From positions 1 through 48,044 of the forward strand of contig VGUA01000015.1 of assembly GCA_016874535.1 (NCBI GenBank): a stretch of 48,044 bases of DNA, in the 5' to 3' direction. Below, piece after piece: positions 11,027-20,057 of this stretch. The notes beneath the pieces are model-generated. The model had not been told where the DNA came from, did not search any database, and saw nothing but the letters and a program-made list of their open reading frames with translations. This DNA comes from Gammaproteobacteria bacterium. Its GTDB lineage: Bacteria > Pseudomonadota > Gammaproteobacteria > Ga0077536. Position numbers and translations under genes: made by a program. Every line of letters starts with the position of its first letter. Within the stretch, counting starts at the first letter, position 1.

Positions 11027-11048
11027 CGATCGGGGTGCACCCCGATCG
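11027..11048. repeat. Perfect 22-bp palindrome between convergent operons
   Basis: CGATCGGGGTG followed at once by its reverse complement, 15 bp after the stop of the small membrane-protein gene. As RNA it folds into a strong GC-rich hairpin, but no T-run follows on either strand. It may be a terminator for the bchG unit, or a binding site. Confidence 0.6.
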
Positions 11049-11099
11049 GGGATCAGGGTACCTGTCGAGGTTCTGAGATGGGTGCTTGCCGCATGGGTC

Positions 11100-11126
11100 C
11101 CGGTCCCCGTGCGGTATGGGAACCGG
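11100..11126 (-). terminator. Hairpin after pufC
   Basis: On the minus strand CCGGTTCCC and GGGGACCGG form a 9-bp stem (one G-U pair) with a 9-nt loop, starting 19 bp after the pufC stop. There is no clear U-tract, so it may end or stabilise the puf transcript. Confidence 0.45.
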
Positions 11127-11144
11127 TACTTCGCTCTTTTCCGG

Positions 11145-12197
11145 CTATTCTTCCGTCGCCGCGGCGGTGGTCGTGGCAGGCGGCGGAGCGGGAGTCCCGA
11201 GTTCCGGATGATCCTTCAGCATGCTGAGACCGCCCAGCGGCTTGTTAAGCCCCTGATGGCAGGTACTGCAATTCGCCTTGAAGGGATCACCCAGGGCGCC
11301 CTGACGATTCTGCGGGAACACCGGGGCAAGCGGCTCGATGTAGTCGGCGTTGATCTCCCGGACCATCCGGATCCCGTGCCAGGCGGTCGCGCGCTGGGGA
11401 TTGCTTTCCTCCCACACCGCGAAGGCCCGCGAGTTGTGACAGAAGGTGCAGTTCACGCCGAGTGAATCGGACATGTGCATCATCAAGCCGTAGGTTTTCT
11501 CGGCGGAAAGAATGTCCGGCGCATGGGGCGGCTGCGTGGGCAGCGCCTGCGGGGCATTCACCCTGATCTCGGATGCGCCCAATAGAAACGGCGTGTAAGG
11601 GTCGAAAGGCAGCGACGACAAGCCCACACTGCGCACCGGGAAGTTCTGTCCTCCCTGGTTGCCGTCGAACCTGGAGCGGCGTACCGGTCCCGGATCCTTG
11701 GCCCAGTGATTGGTCGGTATGTTCTGCCCCGCGTGACAGGTATAGCAGGTCACGCCGGTTTCCTTCACATGGTCCGTCCAGCCGGTATTGATCGCGAGGG
11801 TCATTTCGATCATCCGTCGCGAAACGACCTTGGTGTATTTGGAATCGTCGGCAAAATCGGCTGCTTCGTGGCAGTAGGCACAACCCTCCTTGGGCGCGAC
11901 CCATGCAGTGATGCTGGCCATCAGTCGGCCGAACTGGCCCGCGTCCAGATGTCCCAGCACTTGCACATTCTTGTAGACATCACCGGCCTTGGGACCGCCG
12001 GGCGGAACCTGGGGCAGGGCAGCGGGCACCGCGGCTTGCGCTGCCGCGGCAGGATCGGCTCCGGGCTCGGCCAGCTCCACCATGGCTGTGCCCCGGAAGC
12101 CCTGCTGAGTACTTTCGACGGGCGGATACTGGTCGCATCCCGCAAGCGCAAGAAGGGCTGTGAGCATCAACGCGCGTGAGTGTGGATAGCCTCGCAT
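11145..12197 (-). CDS. pufC: Photosynthetic reaction centre tetraheme cytochrome c subunit
   Basis: Periplasmic electron donor to the oxidised special pair. Four CXXCH heme motifs are visible: CAYCH, CYTCH, CTFCH and CSTCH. The N-terminus [21 protein letters not shown] is a lipoprotein signal with lipobox LAGC, so the mature protein is a membrane-anchored lipoprotein. The ORF track extends 56 residues too far upstream; the ATG at 12197 overlaps the pufM stop by 1 nt (TAATG), gives 350 residues and the signal peptide. The C-terminus is unusually Ala/Pro/Thr rich (TPAPPPATTTAAATEE). Last gene of the puf operon, which in many purple bacteria carries this subunit. Confidence 0.97.
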   Translation of the reverse strand: MRGYPHSRALMLTALLALAGCDQYPPVESTQQGFRGTAMVELAEPGADPAAAAQAAVPAALPQVPPGGPKAGDVYKNVQVLGHLDAGQFGRLMASITAWVAPKEGCAYCHEAADFADDSKYTKVVSRRMIEMTLAINTGWTDHVKETGVTCYTCHAGQNIPTNHWAKDPGPVRRSRFDGNQGGQNFPVRSVGLSSLPFDPYTPFLLGASEIRVNAPQALPTQPPHAPDILSAEKTYGLMMHMSDSLGVNCTFCHNSRAFAVWEESNPQRATAWHGIRMVREINADYIEPLAPVFPQNRQGALGDPFKANCSTCHQGLNKPLGGLSMLKDHPELGTPAPPPATTTAAATEE

Positions 12198-13171
12198 TAC
12201 TGCAGCCCTCCGCTTTGCAAGGTGGCCGGATCGACTACCGGCATGGGCGGGTATGGTGGTGCAATCCCATGCTTGACCCCCCACAGGTACCAGTTGTCCA
12301 CCACGGTTCCTGTAAGCAGGATGCCGATGCCGCCGGTCAGCGGGCAGAGCACCGCGAACCACCAAGCCCAGCGGTGGATGGATTCCATGGTGGCGTTGAA
12401 GCCCATGGTCCAGCGCCAGAAGAGCGCGGCGCGTTCGGACGCCGTTCCGCGGTCGACGATTTGTTCGATCTCACGCTCGCCACCGAGGCGGCTGACCGCG
12501 AGGATCGTTGCACCGTGCATGGCGAACAGGAGCGTTGAACCGTAGAGGAACGCGATTGAAAGCATGTGGAACGGGTTGTAGAACAGATTCCCGTAGCGAA
12601 TGGAGAACGCTGCAGTCCAGTCGAGGTGAGGGAAGATGCCGAAGGGCACCGCCTCGCTCCAGCTTCCCATCATCAAGGGGCGGATGAATCCAAGCACGAG
12701 ATAAAGCCAGATGGCCGAGGCAAACGCCCAAGTGGTATGCGTTCCCATGCCAAGTGCGCGGGCCCTGCGGTACATGCGCACCCACCAGAGGAGTATGGAG
12801 CTGGTCAGAAAAAATCCTGCCATGAGCCACCAGCCGCCTTCTGCCAAGGGTGGCAGAGTCAAGCCGTACTGCGGTGACGGAGGCTCCAGCGCAAGCCAGG
12901 GCAGCTGGCGCAGGAATTCCGTCGGGCTCCAGTTGACCGATGCGGCCATGTTGAGGCCGATGATCTCGATGGCGACGAAGAAGCAGAGGATGGAGGTCAG
13001 CCCCAGCCAGCCGAGGTAGAACGGTCCGATCTGCGCATCACCGATCTTGCCCAGCCAATAGGAAAAGATGGGCTGTCCTTGTCTGACCCAGCTGCCGCCA
13101 CGCATGGGCACGCCGGGGTAGGGCGCCGCGCGCACCTGCACGCGGGTGAAGATATTCTGGTAATCGGCCAT
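12197..13171 (-). CDS. pufM: Reaction centre M subunit
   Basis: Core integral membrane subunit of the type II reaction centre, binding bacteriochlorophylls, bacteriopheophytin, the quinone QA and the non-heme iron. Five helices expected; the fourth and fifth helices show [29 protein letters not shown] and [17 protein letters not shown] with the conserved histidines. The 324 residues match the family. Its ATG at 13171 has GAGGGGAT upstream, 44 nt after pufL; its stop overlaps the pufC start. Confidence 0.98.
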   Translation of the reverse strand: MADYQNIFTRVQVRAAPYPGVPMRGGSWVRQGQPIFSYWLGKIGDAQIGPFYLGWLGLTSILCFFVAIEIIGLNMAASVNWSPTEFLRQLPWLALEPPSPQYGLTLPPLAEGGWWLMAGFFLTSSILLWWVRMYRRARALGMGTHTTWAFASAIWLYLVLGFIRPLMMGSWSEAVPFGIFPHLDWTAAFSIRYGNLFYNPFHMLSIAFLYGSTLLFAMHGATILAVSRLGGEREIEQIVDRGTASERAALFWRWTMGFNATMESIHRWAWWFAVLCPLTGGIGILLTGTVVDNWYLWGVKHGIAPPYPPMPVVDPATLQSGGLQ

Positions 13172-13215
13172 CGCGTATCCCCTCTAAGCGTTATTCCTGC
13201 GCTTTGCTTTGTTAT

Positions 13216-14037
13216 TCACCAGATCGGCAGGCTGAGCCACCAGTTCCACCATTCCGGCCAGCCTTTGCTCCAGAAGGGGCCGCTGATCACGATGCAGACC
13301 GCGCTCCAGAAGCCGGCCGAGAGGGCCAGGAACAGGCCGAGTCGGTGGATGCCCAGGGTGCCAATGGAGTACCCGATGGCATCCCTGAAGAAGGTGTTCT
13401 CGTGCTCCGGTGTCTTGACCTCCTCGCCGGCACCCGGATTGGTGGCGGAGAGAATCAGTGAACCGTGCAGGGACAGGGCGAAAGTGGTGGTGAAGAAAAA
13501 TGTCACCGCCAGCATGTGCGCCGGGTTGTAATGGAAATGCAGATACTGGTAGCCGGTGTTCGATACCCAGTCGAGATGGGACAGGATTCCGTACGGGAAA
13601 CCATGACCCCAGGCGCCCATCAGCAGCGGCCGGATCACAACGAGGGTGAAGTACGCAAAAATCGCGACACTGAAGGCAAAGGGCACGTGCAGCCCGATGC
13701 CAAGCTTGCGCGAGATTTCGACTTCACGCAGGGCCCAGGATCCGAAAGATCCGAGCGCACAGACGGTGATGATTTGCCACAGCCCCCCCTCCTTGAGCGG
13801 AGCGAGGCCGAGTCCGTACGACAGATCTGGTGGTGCGATGTTGATCTGCCAGACGTTCCAGGTCGGTCCCAAGGCCGCACCGTAAAGAATCAATGCTGTG
13901 CCGAGAATGGTGAAGAACGCCCCAGTGACTCCGAAGAAACCCACGTAGAAGGGGCCAATCCAGAAGTCGAACAGATCGCCGCCAAGCAGCGTTCCGCCCC
14001 GGACACGGTATTTTCTTTCAAAACTGAGCATGGGCAT
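13216..14037 (-). CDS. pufL: Reaction centre L subunit
   Basis: Partner of PufM in the reaction centre; holds the active-branch cofactors and contributes to the QB site. [36 protein letters not shown] is the standard start; [32 protein letters not shown] contains the special-pair and iron-ligand histidines. Length 273 residues is normal. TAGGAG lies 6-7 nt before the first ATG. It follows pufA across a 159-bp gap that contains a large hairpin. Confidence 0.98.
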   Translation of the reverse strand: MPMLSFERKYRVRGGTLLGGDLFDFWIGPFYVGFFGVTGAFFTILGTALILYGAALGPTWNVWQINIAPPDLSYGLGLAPLKEGGLWQIITVCALGSFGSWALREVEISRKLGIGLHVPFAFSVAIFAYFTLVVIRPLLMGAWGHGFPYGILSHLDWVSNTGYQYLHFHYNPAHMLAVTFFFTTTFALSLHGSLILSATNPGAGEEVKTPEHENTFFRDAIGYSIGTLGIHRLGLFLALSAGFWSAVCIVISGPFWSKGWPEWWNWWLSLPIW

Positions 14038-14125
14038 GGGTGCTCTCCTACTATGCCGAAGCTGCGTAACCCGTGAGCAACATCGTGTGCGATTGCCGGG
14101 GACCGCCGGCCGCGCAAACTTTTCC

Positions 14126-14190
14126 GGCGACGGATGAGCGGATGAAGCTGGAACTCATGGAATTCCTGATCTCCATCCGCCCGGGTCGCC
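14126..14190 (-). terminator. pufA-pufL intercistronic stem-loop
   Basis: GGCGAC/GTCGCC (14126-14131 with 14185-14190) and GCGGATG/CATCCGC (14138-14144 with 14174-14180) form a long interrupted stem, with a smaller GGAA/TTCC stem inside. It starts 6 bp after the pufA stop. Purple bacterial puf operons usually have such an RNA hairpin here, which stabilises the pufBA segment and sets the excess of LH1 over reaction centre; I infer the same role. Confidence 0.7.
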
Positions 14191-14196
14191 GATACA

Positions 14197-14406
14197 TCAG
14201 CCGATGAAGTTCCGCGCGGAAGGCGACTGGGCCTCCGGCATGACCGTCATCGCCGTTGGCTTTCCGGCATTTCTCGGCCCTTCGATCCAGTTGAATCGAT
14301 CGGTGCTGAGCAGAATGAAATGAATCAGGATTGCCAGGACGAACAGGAAGGTCGCCAAGGCGACCAGAGTGCGTCTGGGATCAAACAGAAGCCATACTCT
14401 CCACAT
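14197..14406 (-). CDS. pufA: Light-harvesting 1 alpha polypeptide
   Basis: Single-span antenna apoprotein (69 residues). [35 protein letters not shown] shows the LH1 alpha start, the membrane helix and the bacteriochlorophyll-binding histidine (LIHFILLST). The C-terminal tail ([22 protein letters not shown]) is longer than the minimum. GGAGGAAG stands just upstream of the ATG. It lies 15 nt after pufB. Confidence 0.96.
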   Translation of the reverse strand: MWRVWLLFDPRRTLVALATFLFVLAILIHFILLSTDRFNWIEGPRNAGKPTAMTVMPEAQSPSARNFIG

Positions 14407-14421
14407 GATGCTTCCTCCTTT

Positions 14422-14643
14422 CTAGACGAAGACGTTCTTGACGGTTTCCATCAGACCCTGCACGCCGTCGAGCGTCATGCCGTAGCCTTCAGGACCCGGG
14501 AACCACGGGCGCCACTGCCATACGAGGAAGTGGGCGATGATTGCCACCACGGTGAACAGGATGAAACTGCTCATGAAGATTCCGTGGAACTCCTTTGCTT
14601 CCTGATCGGTCAGTCCCGACAGGGAAGTACCTCTATCTGCCAT
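14422..14643 (-). CDS. pufB: Light-harvesting 1 beta polypeptide
   Basis: Antenna partner of Puf[55 protein letters not shown] contains the two conserved histidines (EFHGIF and IAHFLVW, the latter the bacteriochlorophyll ligand) and the terminal WRPWFP. The ORF track starts 16 residues early; the ATG at 14643 follows AGAAGGAGAG and gives 73 residues. The C-terminal extension ([18 protein letters not shown]) is longer than in short LH1 beta chains. Confidence 0.96.
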   Translation of the reverse strand: MADRGTSLSGLTDQEAKEFHGIFMSSFILFTVVAIIAHFLVWQWRPWFPGPEGYGMTLDGVQGLMETVKNVFV

Positions 14644-14751
14644 CTCTACTCTCCTTCTGGCCCCAATGGCCGTTATCACACACGCCTCCACCCGACCGGG
14701 CGCCTTCCCGGCATCCCGCCCCTTGTTGAAGGGACGCGACGGATGAATTCT

Positions 14752-15018
14752 TCAGTTCATCGAAACGAACTCGACGACTGTCTCTGCTGCCGTTCGGGCT
14801 TCCTCGAGCAGGGTTGCCCCCTGGCGGGTGCCCGGCAGCCACTTCAGTCGCACCAGCCGCGAGAGCATTCCGACAACGAGGAACGCCACCAGGCAAACAC
14901 CGAAAATGAACCGCAGGTCGCGGCTGCAGTGCGCGTGGCTCGGGGCTGACTTCCGGGCGGTGGTCGGCGTCATGTTCATGACTGCCGCCCCTTCGTTCGC
15001 GAACATTTCTGCCTTCAT
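14752..15018 (-). CDS. PufQ-like small single-span membrane protein
   Basis: 88 residues: a polar N-terminus, one hydrophobic helix ([18 protein letters not shown], about residues 35-53), then [28 protein letters not shown]. The ATG overlaps the bchZ stop by 4 nt (ATGA), which fixes the start and shows coupled translation. Its place between bchZ and pufB, the single helix and the following basic stretch, short proline turn and Ala/Glu-rich tail match PufQ, a factor needed for bacteriochlorophyll delivery and LH1 formation in Rhodobacter. Sequence likeness is weak, so I leave the symbol empty. Confidence 0.6.
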   Translation of the reverse strand: MKAEMFANEGAAVMNMTPTTARKSAPSHAHCSRDLRFIFGVCLVAFLVVGMLSRLVRLKWLPGTRQGATLLEEARTAAETVVEFVSMN

Positions 15019-16475
15019 TGCACTGCTCCTGTCTTGAGTGCCATCTGTGTCTGGGCGACGCGGTTTGCCGTCACGCTGAGTTCTCCTGCTGCCCTTGCAT
15101 CCCGTTCAGCCCGGTCGCGGATCTCCTTGGCCGCCGAGATCCGCACGAGGACCGGCTCGGTCTCGACGAGTGATTCAAGCATCTGGTGTGCGTCCTCTTC
15201 CCAACGCGTCGTTCCGTCGGCGCGTTCCGCACGCACCGGCGTCGCCTCGATGCGGTCGAGATCCGCAGCGGTCGGTAGGATGTGGAACAAGGCGTCAAAG
15301 AGGGCGTTGCAGACTTCCTGAACCAGATAGACCGCGCCCGCATAGCCCATGAAAGGGGTCCCGGTGTGACGGCGGATCAGCGCTCCGGGGAAGGACGCCG
15401 GAATGTAGACAGCCCTGCTGCCGGATTCGGCGAGGTACATGCGTTCGTTGAAGCTGCCAAACACCACCAGTGCGCCTTTCTTGCGCACCAGCGCGCGAAC
15501 GGCCTCATTGTCTGATTTGGTTCCCGGGCAGCGGGCCACGGAGTAGGCGCAGGGCAAGCCGAGCTCCTGCTCCAGGAAATTCCTGATTCCGCGGGAATAC
15601 GTCTCTGTTGCCACGACACCAAAGCTCGCCGTGGCGTAGAAGTCCTGGGTAACCGAGCGCCACAGGTCCCACAAGGGCTTGATGGTGGTGTGCTTCTCGC
15701 GGGCGATGAAAGGTTCGGGATCAAGACCGAGCAGTTCGCCCAGCTTGCGCAGGAAGCGGGTCGTGCTGTGCAGGCCGATGGGCGCTTGCAGATAAGGCTT
15801 GTCGAGGTTTTCGCAGAGCAGCCGTCCGAATTCGCGATACATGCAGACGTTGACATCGGCCTCGGCGAGCTTTGGGACATCCTCGAGATGGCTACCCAGG
15901 GGAAATACGAGATTGATTTCCGCGCCGATACCTTCAACCAGGCGCTTGATTTCGGCGAGGTCGCTGGGGCCGTTGAAAGTGCCGTAGATGGGACCAATGA
16001 TGTTGACGCGCGGCTTGCTGCCCGCCGGACGGGTGCTCCGCGCCCGGGCGCGTTTTGCGCCGTATTCGGTCCAGAGCCAGTTGATGGCCCGATTGGCGCT
16101 TTGCCACTGATCTTCGTCAATGGTGCGCGGCAGAAAGCGCAGGATATTGGTGCCTTCGGGCGTCACGCCCCCGCCGATCATCTCGGCGATGGAGCCCGTG
16201 ACCACCACGGCCGGCAAGGCCGGGTCGAGGCTGCGGTGAGCGCGTTTCATCGCTCCTTCCGTGCCATGCTGTCCAAGCTCTTCCTCCGCAAGCCCCGTCA
16301 CCACGATGGGCAACTCATGCGGTGGCAGCGCGTCGGTGTAATGCAGCACCGAGGTCACCGGAAGATTCTCGCAACCTACCGGCCCATCGATGATGACCTG
16401 CAAGCCCTTGATGGCCGTGAAGGCATAGACCGCTCCCCAGTACCCGCCCGCCCGATCGTGATCGAGGATCAACAT
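15015..16475 (-). CDS. bchZ: Chlorophyllide a reductase subunit Z
   Basis: With BchX and BchY forms the nitrogenase-like reductase acting on ring B of chlorophyllide a, giving the bacteriochlorin. The protein starts [48 protein letters not shown], typical for BchZ. The ORF track extends 30 residues upstream; the ATG at 16475 overlaps the bchY stop by 1 nt (TGATG) and gives 486 residues. The 3' end overlaps the pufQ-like gene by 4 nt. Confidence 0.97.
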   Translation of the reverse strand: MLILDHDRAGGYWGAVYAFTAIKGLQVIIDGPVGCENLPVTSVLHYTDALPPHELPIVVTGLAEEELGQHGTEGAMKRAHRSLDPALPAVVVTGSIAEMIGGGVTPEGTNILRFLPRTIDEDQWQSANRAINWLWTEYGAKRARARSTRPAGSKPRVNIIGPIYGTFNGPSDLAEIKRLVEGIGAEINLVFPLGSHLEDVPKLAEADVNVCMYREFGRLLCENLDKPYLQAPIGLHSTTRFLRKLGELLGLDPEPFIAREKHTTIKPLWDLWRSVTQDFYATASFGVVATETYSRGIRNFLEQELGLPCAYSVARCPGTKSDNEAVRALVRKKGALVVFGSFNERMYLAESGSRAVYIPASFPGALIRRHTGTPFMGYAGAVYLVQEVCNALFDALFHILPTAADLDRIEATPVRAERADGTTRWEEDAHQMLESLVETEPVLVRISAAKEIRDRAERDARAAGELSVTANRVAQTQMALKTGAVQ

Positions 16476-18022
16476 CAGAAATCCCCCTCGGAAAGGCCTT
16501 TGCGGACTGCCTTGCGACTTTGACTGGCGCGGAATCCGGGGTGCAGTACGGGCTCCTCCTGCCACACGCCGGCGGTGTCGCCCTCCCCCACGCCTTCGAA
16601 GAATTCGCGCATGCGATCGAAGCGCTCGCGATTTGCCATCGCGGCGTTGACCACCTGGGCCAGCGAGCCCGCGCCCGCCGCCCCCATCAAGGGTCGGGCC
16701 GAGATGAGGTTGGTGAAGTAGAGCGCCGGTGTGCCACGCTGCTTGGCTGCCTGCACCAGAGGTGTGGTGCCAATGGCCAGATCCGGATCGAACTGATCCA
16801 GCGCGGCCAGATCCTGTTCCAGCGAGGCACGGTAGGTCACGGCAATGCCCCGATCATTCAGCCAAGCCTCATCGACGGCGGACCACTCCGTACGCGGGCA
16901 GGCGGTGCCAACCGAGCGCACGTCAGCCCCACTCTCCACCAGGAGCCGCGCAACCAGCAGCTCTGATCCTTCGTAACCGGAGACGGTAATCCGACCCTTG
17001 ATCGGCGCACCGGCCAAGGCGCCCTTGATCGCTGGCAGGGCCTTGTTTTGGGCCGCGGCGATTTGAGTCCGGGAAACTCCGCACGCTTCGCCTATCGCCG
17101 CCAGCCAGGCCGCGGTTCCGTCGTGGCCAACGGGAGCTGAACCAATGACAGGGCGCCCCGCGGCATCAAACTGGCGGAACACCGAGCGATAGAACGGATG
17201 CAGGCCGGCCGCCACCGGGCAGTCCAGCGCGGCATAAAGCTCGCGCCACTCACGGGTGGGCACTGTCGGGCCCGCCGCAAGTCCCATGGGCTCGAGAAGC
17301 ATGCCGATGGAAACCGGATCCGCAGGAAAAATCTCGCCCACCAGCGCGACGGTGGGGCGTTCGGAAACGCCAGTACGAGGTGCGGCCACGGGTCCGTCCA
17401 TCACTTCCTGGCGGGCGAATTCCAGCATGGCTCCAGCGAGCACATCCTTGGCTTCCGCGTGTGTTGGCACTCCGAAGCCGGGCACATCGATGCCAATCAC
17501 GCGTACCCCGTCGATTTCGCGCGGCAGCAGCCGCAGTGGAACACCGGAGGCGGTTGGCACACAAAGATTGATGACCACGATAGCGTCGTATTGCGCCGGG
17601 TCAGCCAATTTGAAAACCGCCTCCCGGATATCCTCGAACAGCTTGCCGGTGACCAGGGTCTCGGAGTTGAAGGGCACATAGCCCACCGAACGCCGTGCAC
17701 CGTAGAAATGCGAGGTGAAAGTCAATCCATAAACGCAACAGGCCGATCCCGAGAGCACGGTGGCTGTGCGCCGCATGCGCAAGCCGACGCGCAGTGAGCC
17801 GAATGCAGGGCACATGCTTTGCGGCTGATCGTGCGGCCCCTTGGGGTAGTCAGTGGCATAACGCTCGAGCAGGGCGCTGTTGCCGGCCGCCTTTGCTGCA
17901 CGCTGCATCTCGCCGGCACCGGCATGACAGCCCTTGCCTTCCACCGCCACGCGAGCCTGCAGGCCGTCGCCCGACACGGGAGCATCGAGGGACTCGGCGT
18001 ATCCTTTCGCCTGCATGCTCAT
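16475..18022 (-). CDS. bchY: Chlorophyllide a reductase subunit Y
   Basis: NB-type partner of BchZ. The 515-residue protein has [54 protein letters not shown] with the cluster cysteines, and [14 protein letters not shown]. Its start overlaps the bchX stop (ATGA). The N-terminal 60 residues (including [30 protein letters not shown]) match the usual lead. One of four tightly packed genes bchC-X-Y-Z. Confidence 0.96.
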   Translation of the reverse strand: MSMQAKGYAESLDAPVSGDGLQARVAVEGKGCHAGAGEMQRAAKAAGNSALLERYATDYPKGPHDQPQSMCPAFGSLRVGLRMRRTATVLSGSACCVYGLTFTSHFYGARRSVGYVPFNSETLVTGKLFEDIREAVFKLADPAQYDAIVVINLCVPTASGVPLRLLPREIDGVRVIGIDVPGFGVPTHAEAKDVLAGAMLEFARQEVMDGPVAAPRTGVSERPTVALVGEIFPADPVSIGMLLEPMGLAAGPTVPTREWRELYAALDCPVAAGLHPFYRSVFRQFDAAGRPVIGSAPVGHDGTAAWLAAIGEACGVSRTQIAAAQNKALPAIKGALAGAPIKGRITVSGYEGSELLVARLLVESGADVRSVGTACPRTEWSAVDEAWLNDRGIAVTYRASLEQDLAALDQFDPDLAIGTTPLVQAAKQRGTPALYFTNLISARPLMGAAGAGSLAQVVNAAMANRERFDRMREFFEGVGEGDTAGVWQEEPVLHPGFRASQSRKAVRKGLSEGDF

Positions 18023-19020
18023 GCCTCGTCGTACACCACTTCCAGGGACGCTTTGGGTGCGGCATTGGCGCCCTGCATGTCGGCAGCCGAGGCAGGTTCC
18101 AGAATCACATCCCGGCCGACGGCATCGGCGGCAAACAGGCCCAGGAGATCGTCCTGTCCCAGCGGTGAGGGCCGTACTGGCGGCGCGTCTGCCACGTTGC
18201 TCGCGAGGGATTCAAAAAGCGACGCCCAAGGAGTCCCGGGTCTGCCGATGATCTCGTAGGCTGCGCTCTTGCGACGAATGTCCTCATGCGCGGGGATGGC
18301 CGAAAGCACGGGGATTCCCGCCCTTTCCGCAAAGGCTGCGGCTTCGCCGGTGCCGTCATCCTTGTTGATGACCATACCGGCCACGCCCACATTGCCGCCC
18401 AGCTTGCGGAAGTACTCCACCGCAGAGCAGACGTTGTTGGCTACGTAGAGCGACTGCAGATCGTTGCTGCCCACCACGATGACCTTCTGGCACATGTCAC
18501 GGGCGATCGGCAGGCCGAAGCCCCCGCAGACCACGTCACCGAGGAAGTCGAGCAAGACGTAATCGAAGTCCCAGTCGTGGAAGCCAAGCTTTTCCAGCAG
18601 CTCGAAGCCATGGATGATGCCGCGCCCGCCGCATCCGCGACCAACTTCCGGCCCGCCGAGTTCCATGGCGAAGACGCCGTCGCGCTTGAAGCACACATCG
18701 CCGATCGAAATCTCATCCCCCGCAGCCTTTTTGCGCGAGGACGTCTCGATGATAGTCGGGCAAGCCCTGCCGCCGAAAAGCAGTGAAGTGGTATCGCTCT
18801 TCGGATCACAGCCTATGAGCAACACTTTTTTGCCCTGCTGGGCCATCATGTAGGAGAGGTTGGCAAGCGTGAAACTCTTGCCGATCCCGCCTTTGCCATA
18901 GATCGCGATGATCTGTGTCTTGGCGGCGGCGCGAGACTGCGTTTCCGCCTGCGGTGCGGCAGTGTTCGCAGGTCTGATGGCACTTACTGAAATCCGGGCC
19001 GAGTCGGCTTGAACGCTCAT
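18019..19020 (-). CDS. bchX: Chlorophyllide a reductase iron protein subunit X
   Basis: ATP-dependent electron donor to BchY-BchZ, homologous to NifH and BchL. P-loop YGKGGIGKSFTLANLSYMMAQQGKKVLLIGCDPKSDTTSLLFGG begins near residue 41; the ligand cysteine regions are VCGGFGLPIARDMCQKV and the preceding GPEVGRGCGGRGI. Length 333 residues is normal for BchX with its N-terminal extension. Overlaps bchC and bchY by 4 nt each. Confidence 0.97.
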   Translation of the reverse strand: MSVQADSARISVSAIRPANTAAPQAETQSRAAAKTQIIAIYGKGGIGKSFTLANLSYMMAQQGKKVLLIGCDPKSDTTSLLFGGRACPTIIETSSRKKAAGDEISIGDVCFKRDGVFAMELGGPEVGRGCGGRGIIHGFELLEKLGFHDWDFDYVLLDFLGDVVCGGFGLPIARDMCQKVIVVGSNDLQSLYVANNVCSAVEYFRKLGGNVGVAGMVINKDDGTGEAAAFAERAGIPVLSAIPAHEDIRRKSAAYEIIGRPGTPWASLFESLASNVADAPPVRPSPLGQDDLLGLFAADAVGRDVILEPASAADMQGANAAPKASLEVVYDEA

Positions 19021-19958
19021 CGGAAATTTCTCCAGTCAATCACCATCTTGAGGCAGGATGGGTCGTTGAAAGCGGTGCGATAGGCAGCGTCTGCTTCACT
19101 CGCGAGGCTGCGGTGCGTGATGAGGTCATCCAGATACAGTTGGCCGGCTTCCACCAGATCGGTGACAACCGCCAGATCGCCTTCCTGCCACTGGGCGGCG
19201 ACTCTCAAGCGTGCTTCGCGCATGAATGCCGGCGGGAAAGCGAAGGAAAGAGGCTGGTCGTAAAACCCTGCCAGCACGATTTCCCCGCCTGGCGCGAGTC
19301 GTGCGATCAGGGAATCGAGAATCGAAGGATCTCCGCTGACATCCACGATGGTGTGGTAATCGCGGCGCGGATCATCCTCGGGGGAGATTACGGTGTAGGG
19401 ATCCGTGTTGTGCCTGCGTTCCGGATTGCGTTCCCACACCACCGGAGGTTCAGCACCTTCGAGCAGGGCAAGGCGTGCGAAGAGGCGGCCCAGCACCCCA
19501 TGACCCACGATCAGATCCGGCTGGCTGGCTGTCGATGACGAGGTTGCGTGGTAAGCCGTGGCGGCAAGGGCCAACAGCACACCGCGTTCGCCAACCCGAT
19601 CGTCGATGGGCTGTACGCGTGAACCCGGGACCACGACGCGAGCAGCGGCTCCGCCGAACAGCCCGCGCACATCCCCGAAACACCGCGCACCGGGAACAAA
19701 CACCCGAGTGCCCACCTCGAGGCCCGAAGCGGCGCCCGCGGCGGCAACCCGCCCTACGGATTCATAGCCGGGTACCAGTGGATAGCCCATGCCCGGGAAG
19801 TGCGGCATGCGTCCGGACCAGAGAAGCCTCTCGGTGCCGGTGCTGATTCCGCTCCAGTCGATATCGACCACGATGTCCTCGTCGCCCGGGGGCGACAGCT
19901 CCAAGGTCTTCAGCGCCAGTTTGCCAGGTCCTTCCAGGACCACTGCCGTCGTTTGCAT
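19017..19958 (-). CDS. bchC: Bacteriochlorophyllide a 3-hydroxyethyl dehydrogenase
   Basis: Zinc-type alcohol dehydrogenase family enzyme that oxidises the C3 1-hydroxyethyl group to acetyl. MQTTAVVLEGPGKLALKTLELSPPGDEDIVVDIDWSGISTGTERLLWSGRMPHFPGMGYPLVPGYESVGRV is the characteristic N-terminal half; DLIVGHGVLGRLFARLALLEG is the nucleotide-binding turn. 313 residues, usual length. First gene of the superoperon that continues into puf, transcribed from the PpsR-controlled promoter at 20006-20049. Confidence 0.97.
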   Translation of the reverse strand: MQTTAVVLEGPGKLALKTLELSPPGDEDIVVDIDWSGISTGTERLLWSGRMPHFPGMGYPLVPGYESVGRVAAAGAASGLEVGTRVFVPGARCFGDVRGLFGGAAARVVVPGSRVQPIDDRVGERGVLLALAATAYHATSSSTASQPDLIVGHGVLGRLFARLALLEGAEPPVVWERNPERRHNTDPYTVISPEDDPRRDYHTIVDVSGDPSILDSLIARLAPGGEIVLAGFYDQPLSFAFPPAFMREARLRVAAQWQEGDLAVVTDLVEAGQLYLDDLITHRSLASEADAAYRTAFNDPSCLKMVIDWRNFR

Positions 19959-20005
19959 GGGTGACCTCGGGCTCCGTGTGGAGGGTCTTTTTATTCGCAG
20001 CCGTG

Positions 20006-20049
20006 TGTCAGTTTAGATATACGTCTTTTTTTGTCAACTGAAGTTTACA
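20006..20049 (-). promoter_or_regulatory. bchC promoter with tandem PpsR boxes
   Basis: Box 1 is TGT-N12-ACG (20006-20023); box 2 is TGTCAACTGAAGTTTACA (20032-20049), a full TGT-N12-ACA. They are exactly 8 bp apart, the spacing known for cooperative CrtJ/PpsR binding at bchC in Rhodobacter. On the minus strand TTGACA (20032-20037) and TAAACT (20010-20015), 16 nt apart, form the promoter, with one box over the -35 and one over the -10. A repressed, oxygen-controlled promoter for bchCXYZ-puf is strongly indicated. Confidence 0.85.
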
Positions 20050-20057
20050 CTCGATTC

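Noticed and set aside
12198-12365. 56-residue N-terminal extension of PufC in the ORF track
   Set aside because: It lies inside pufM; the lipoprotein signal begins at the ATG at 12197.
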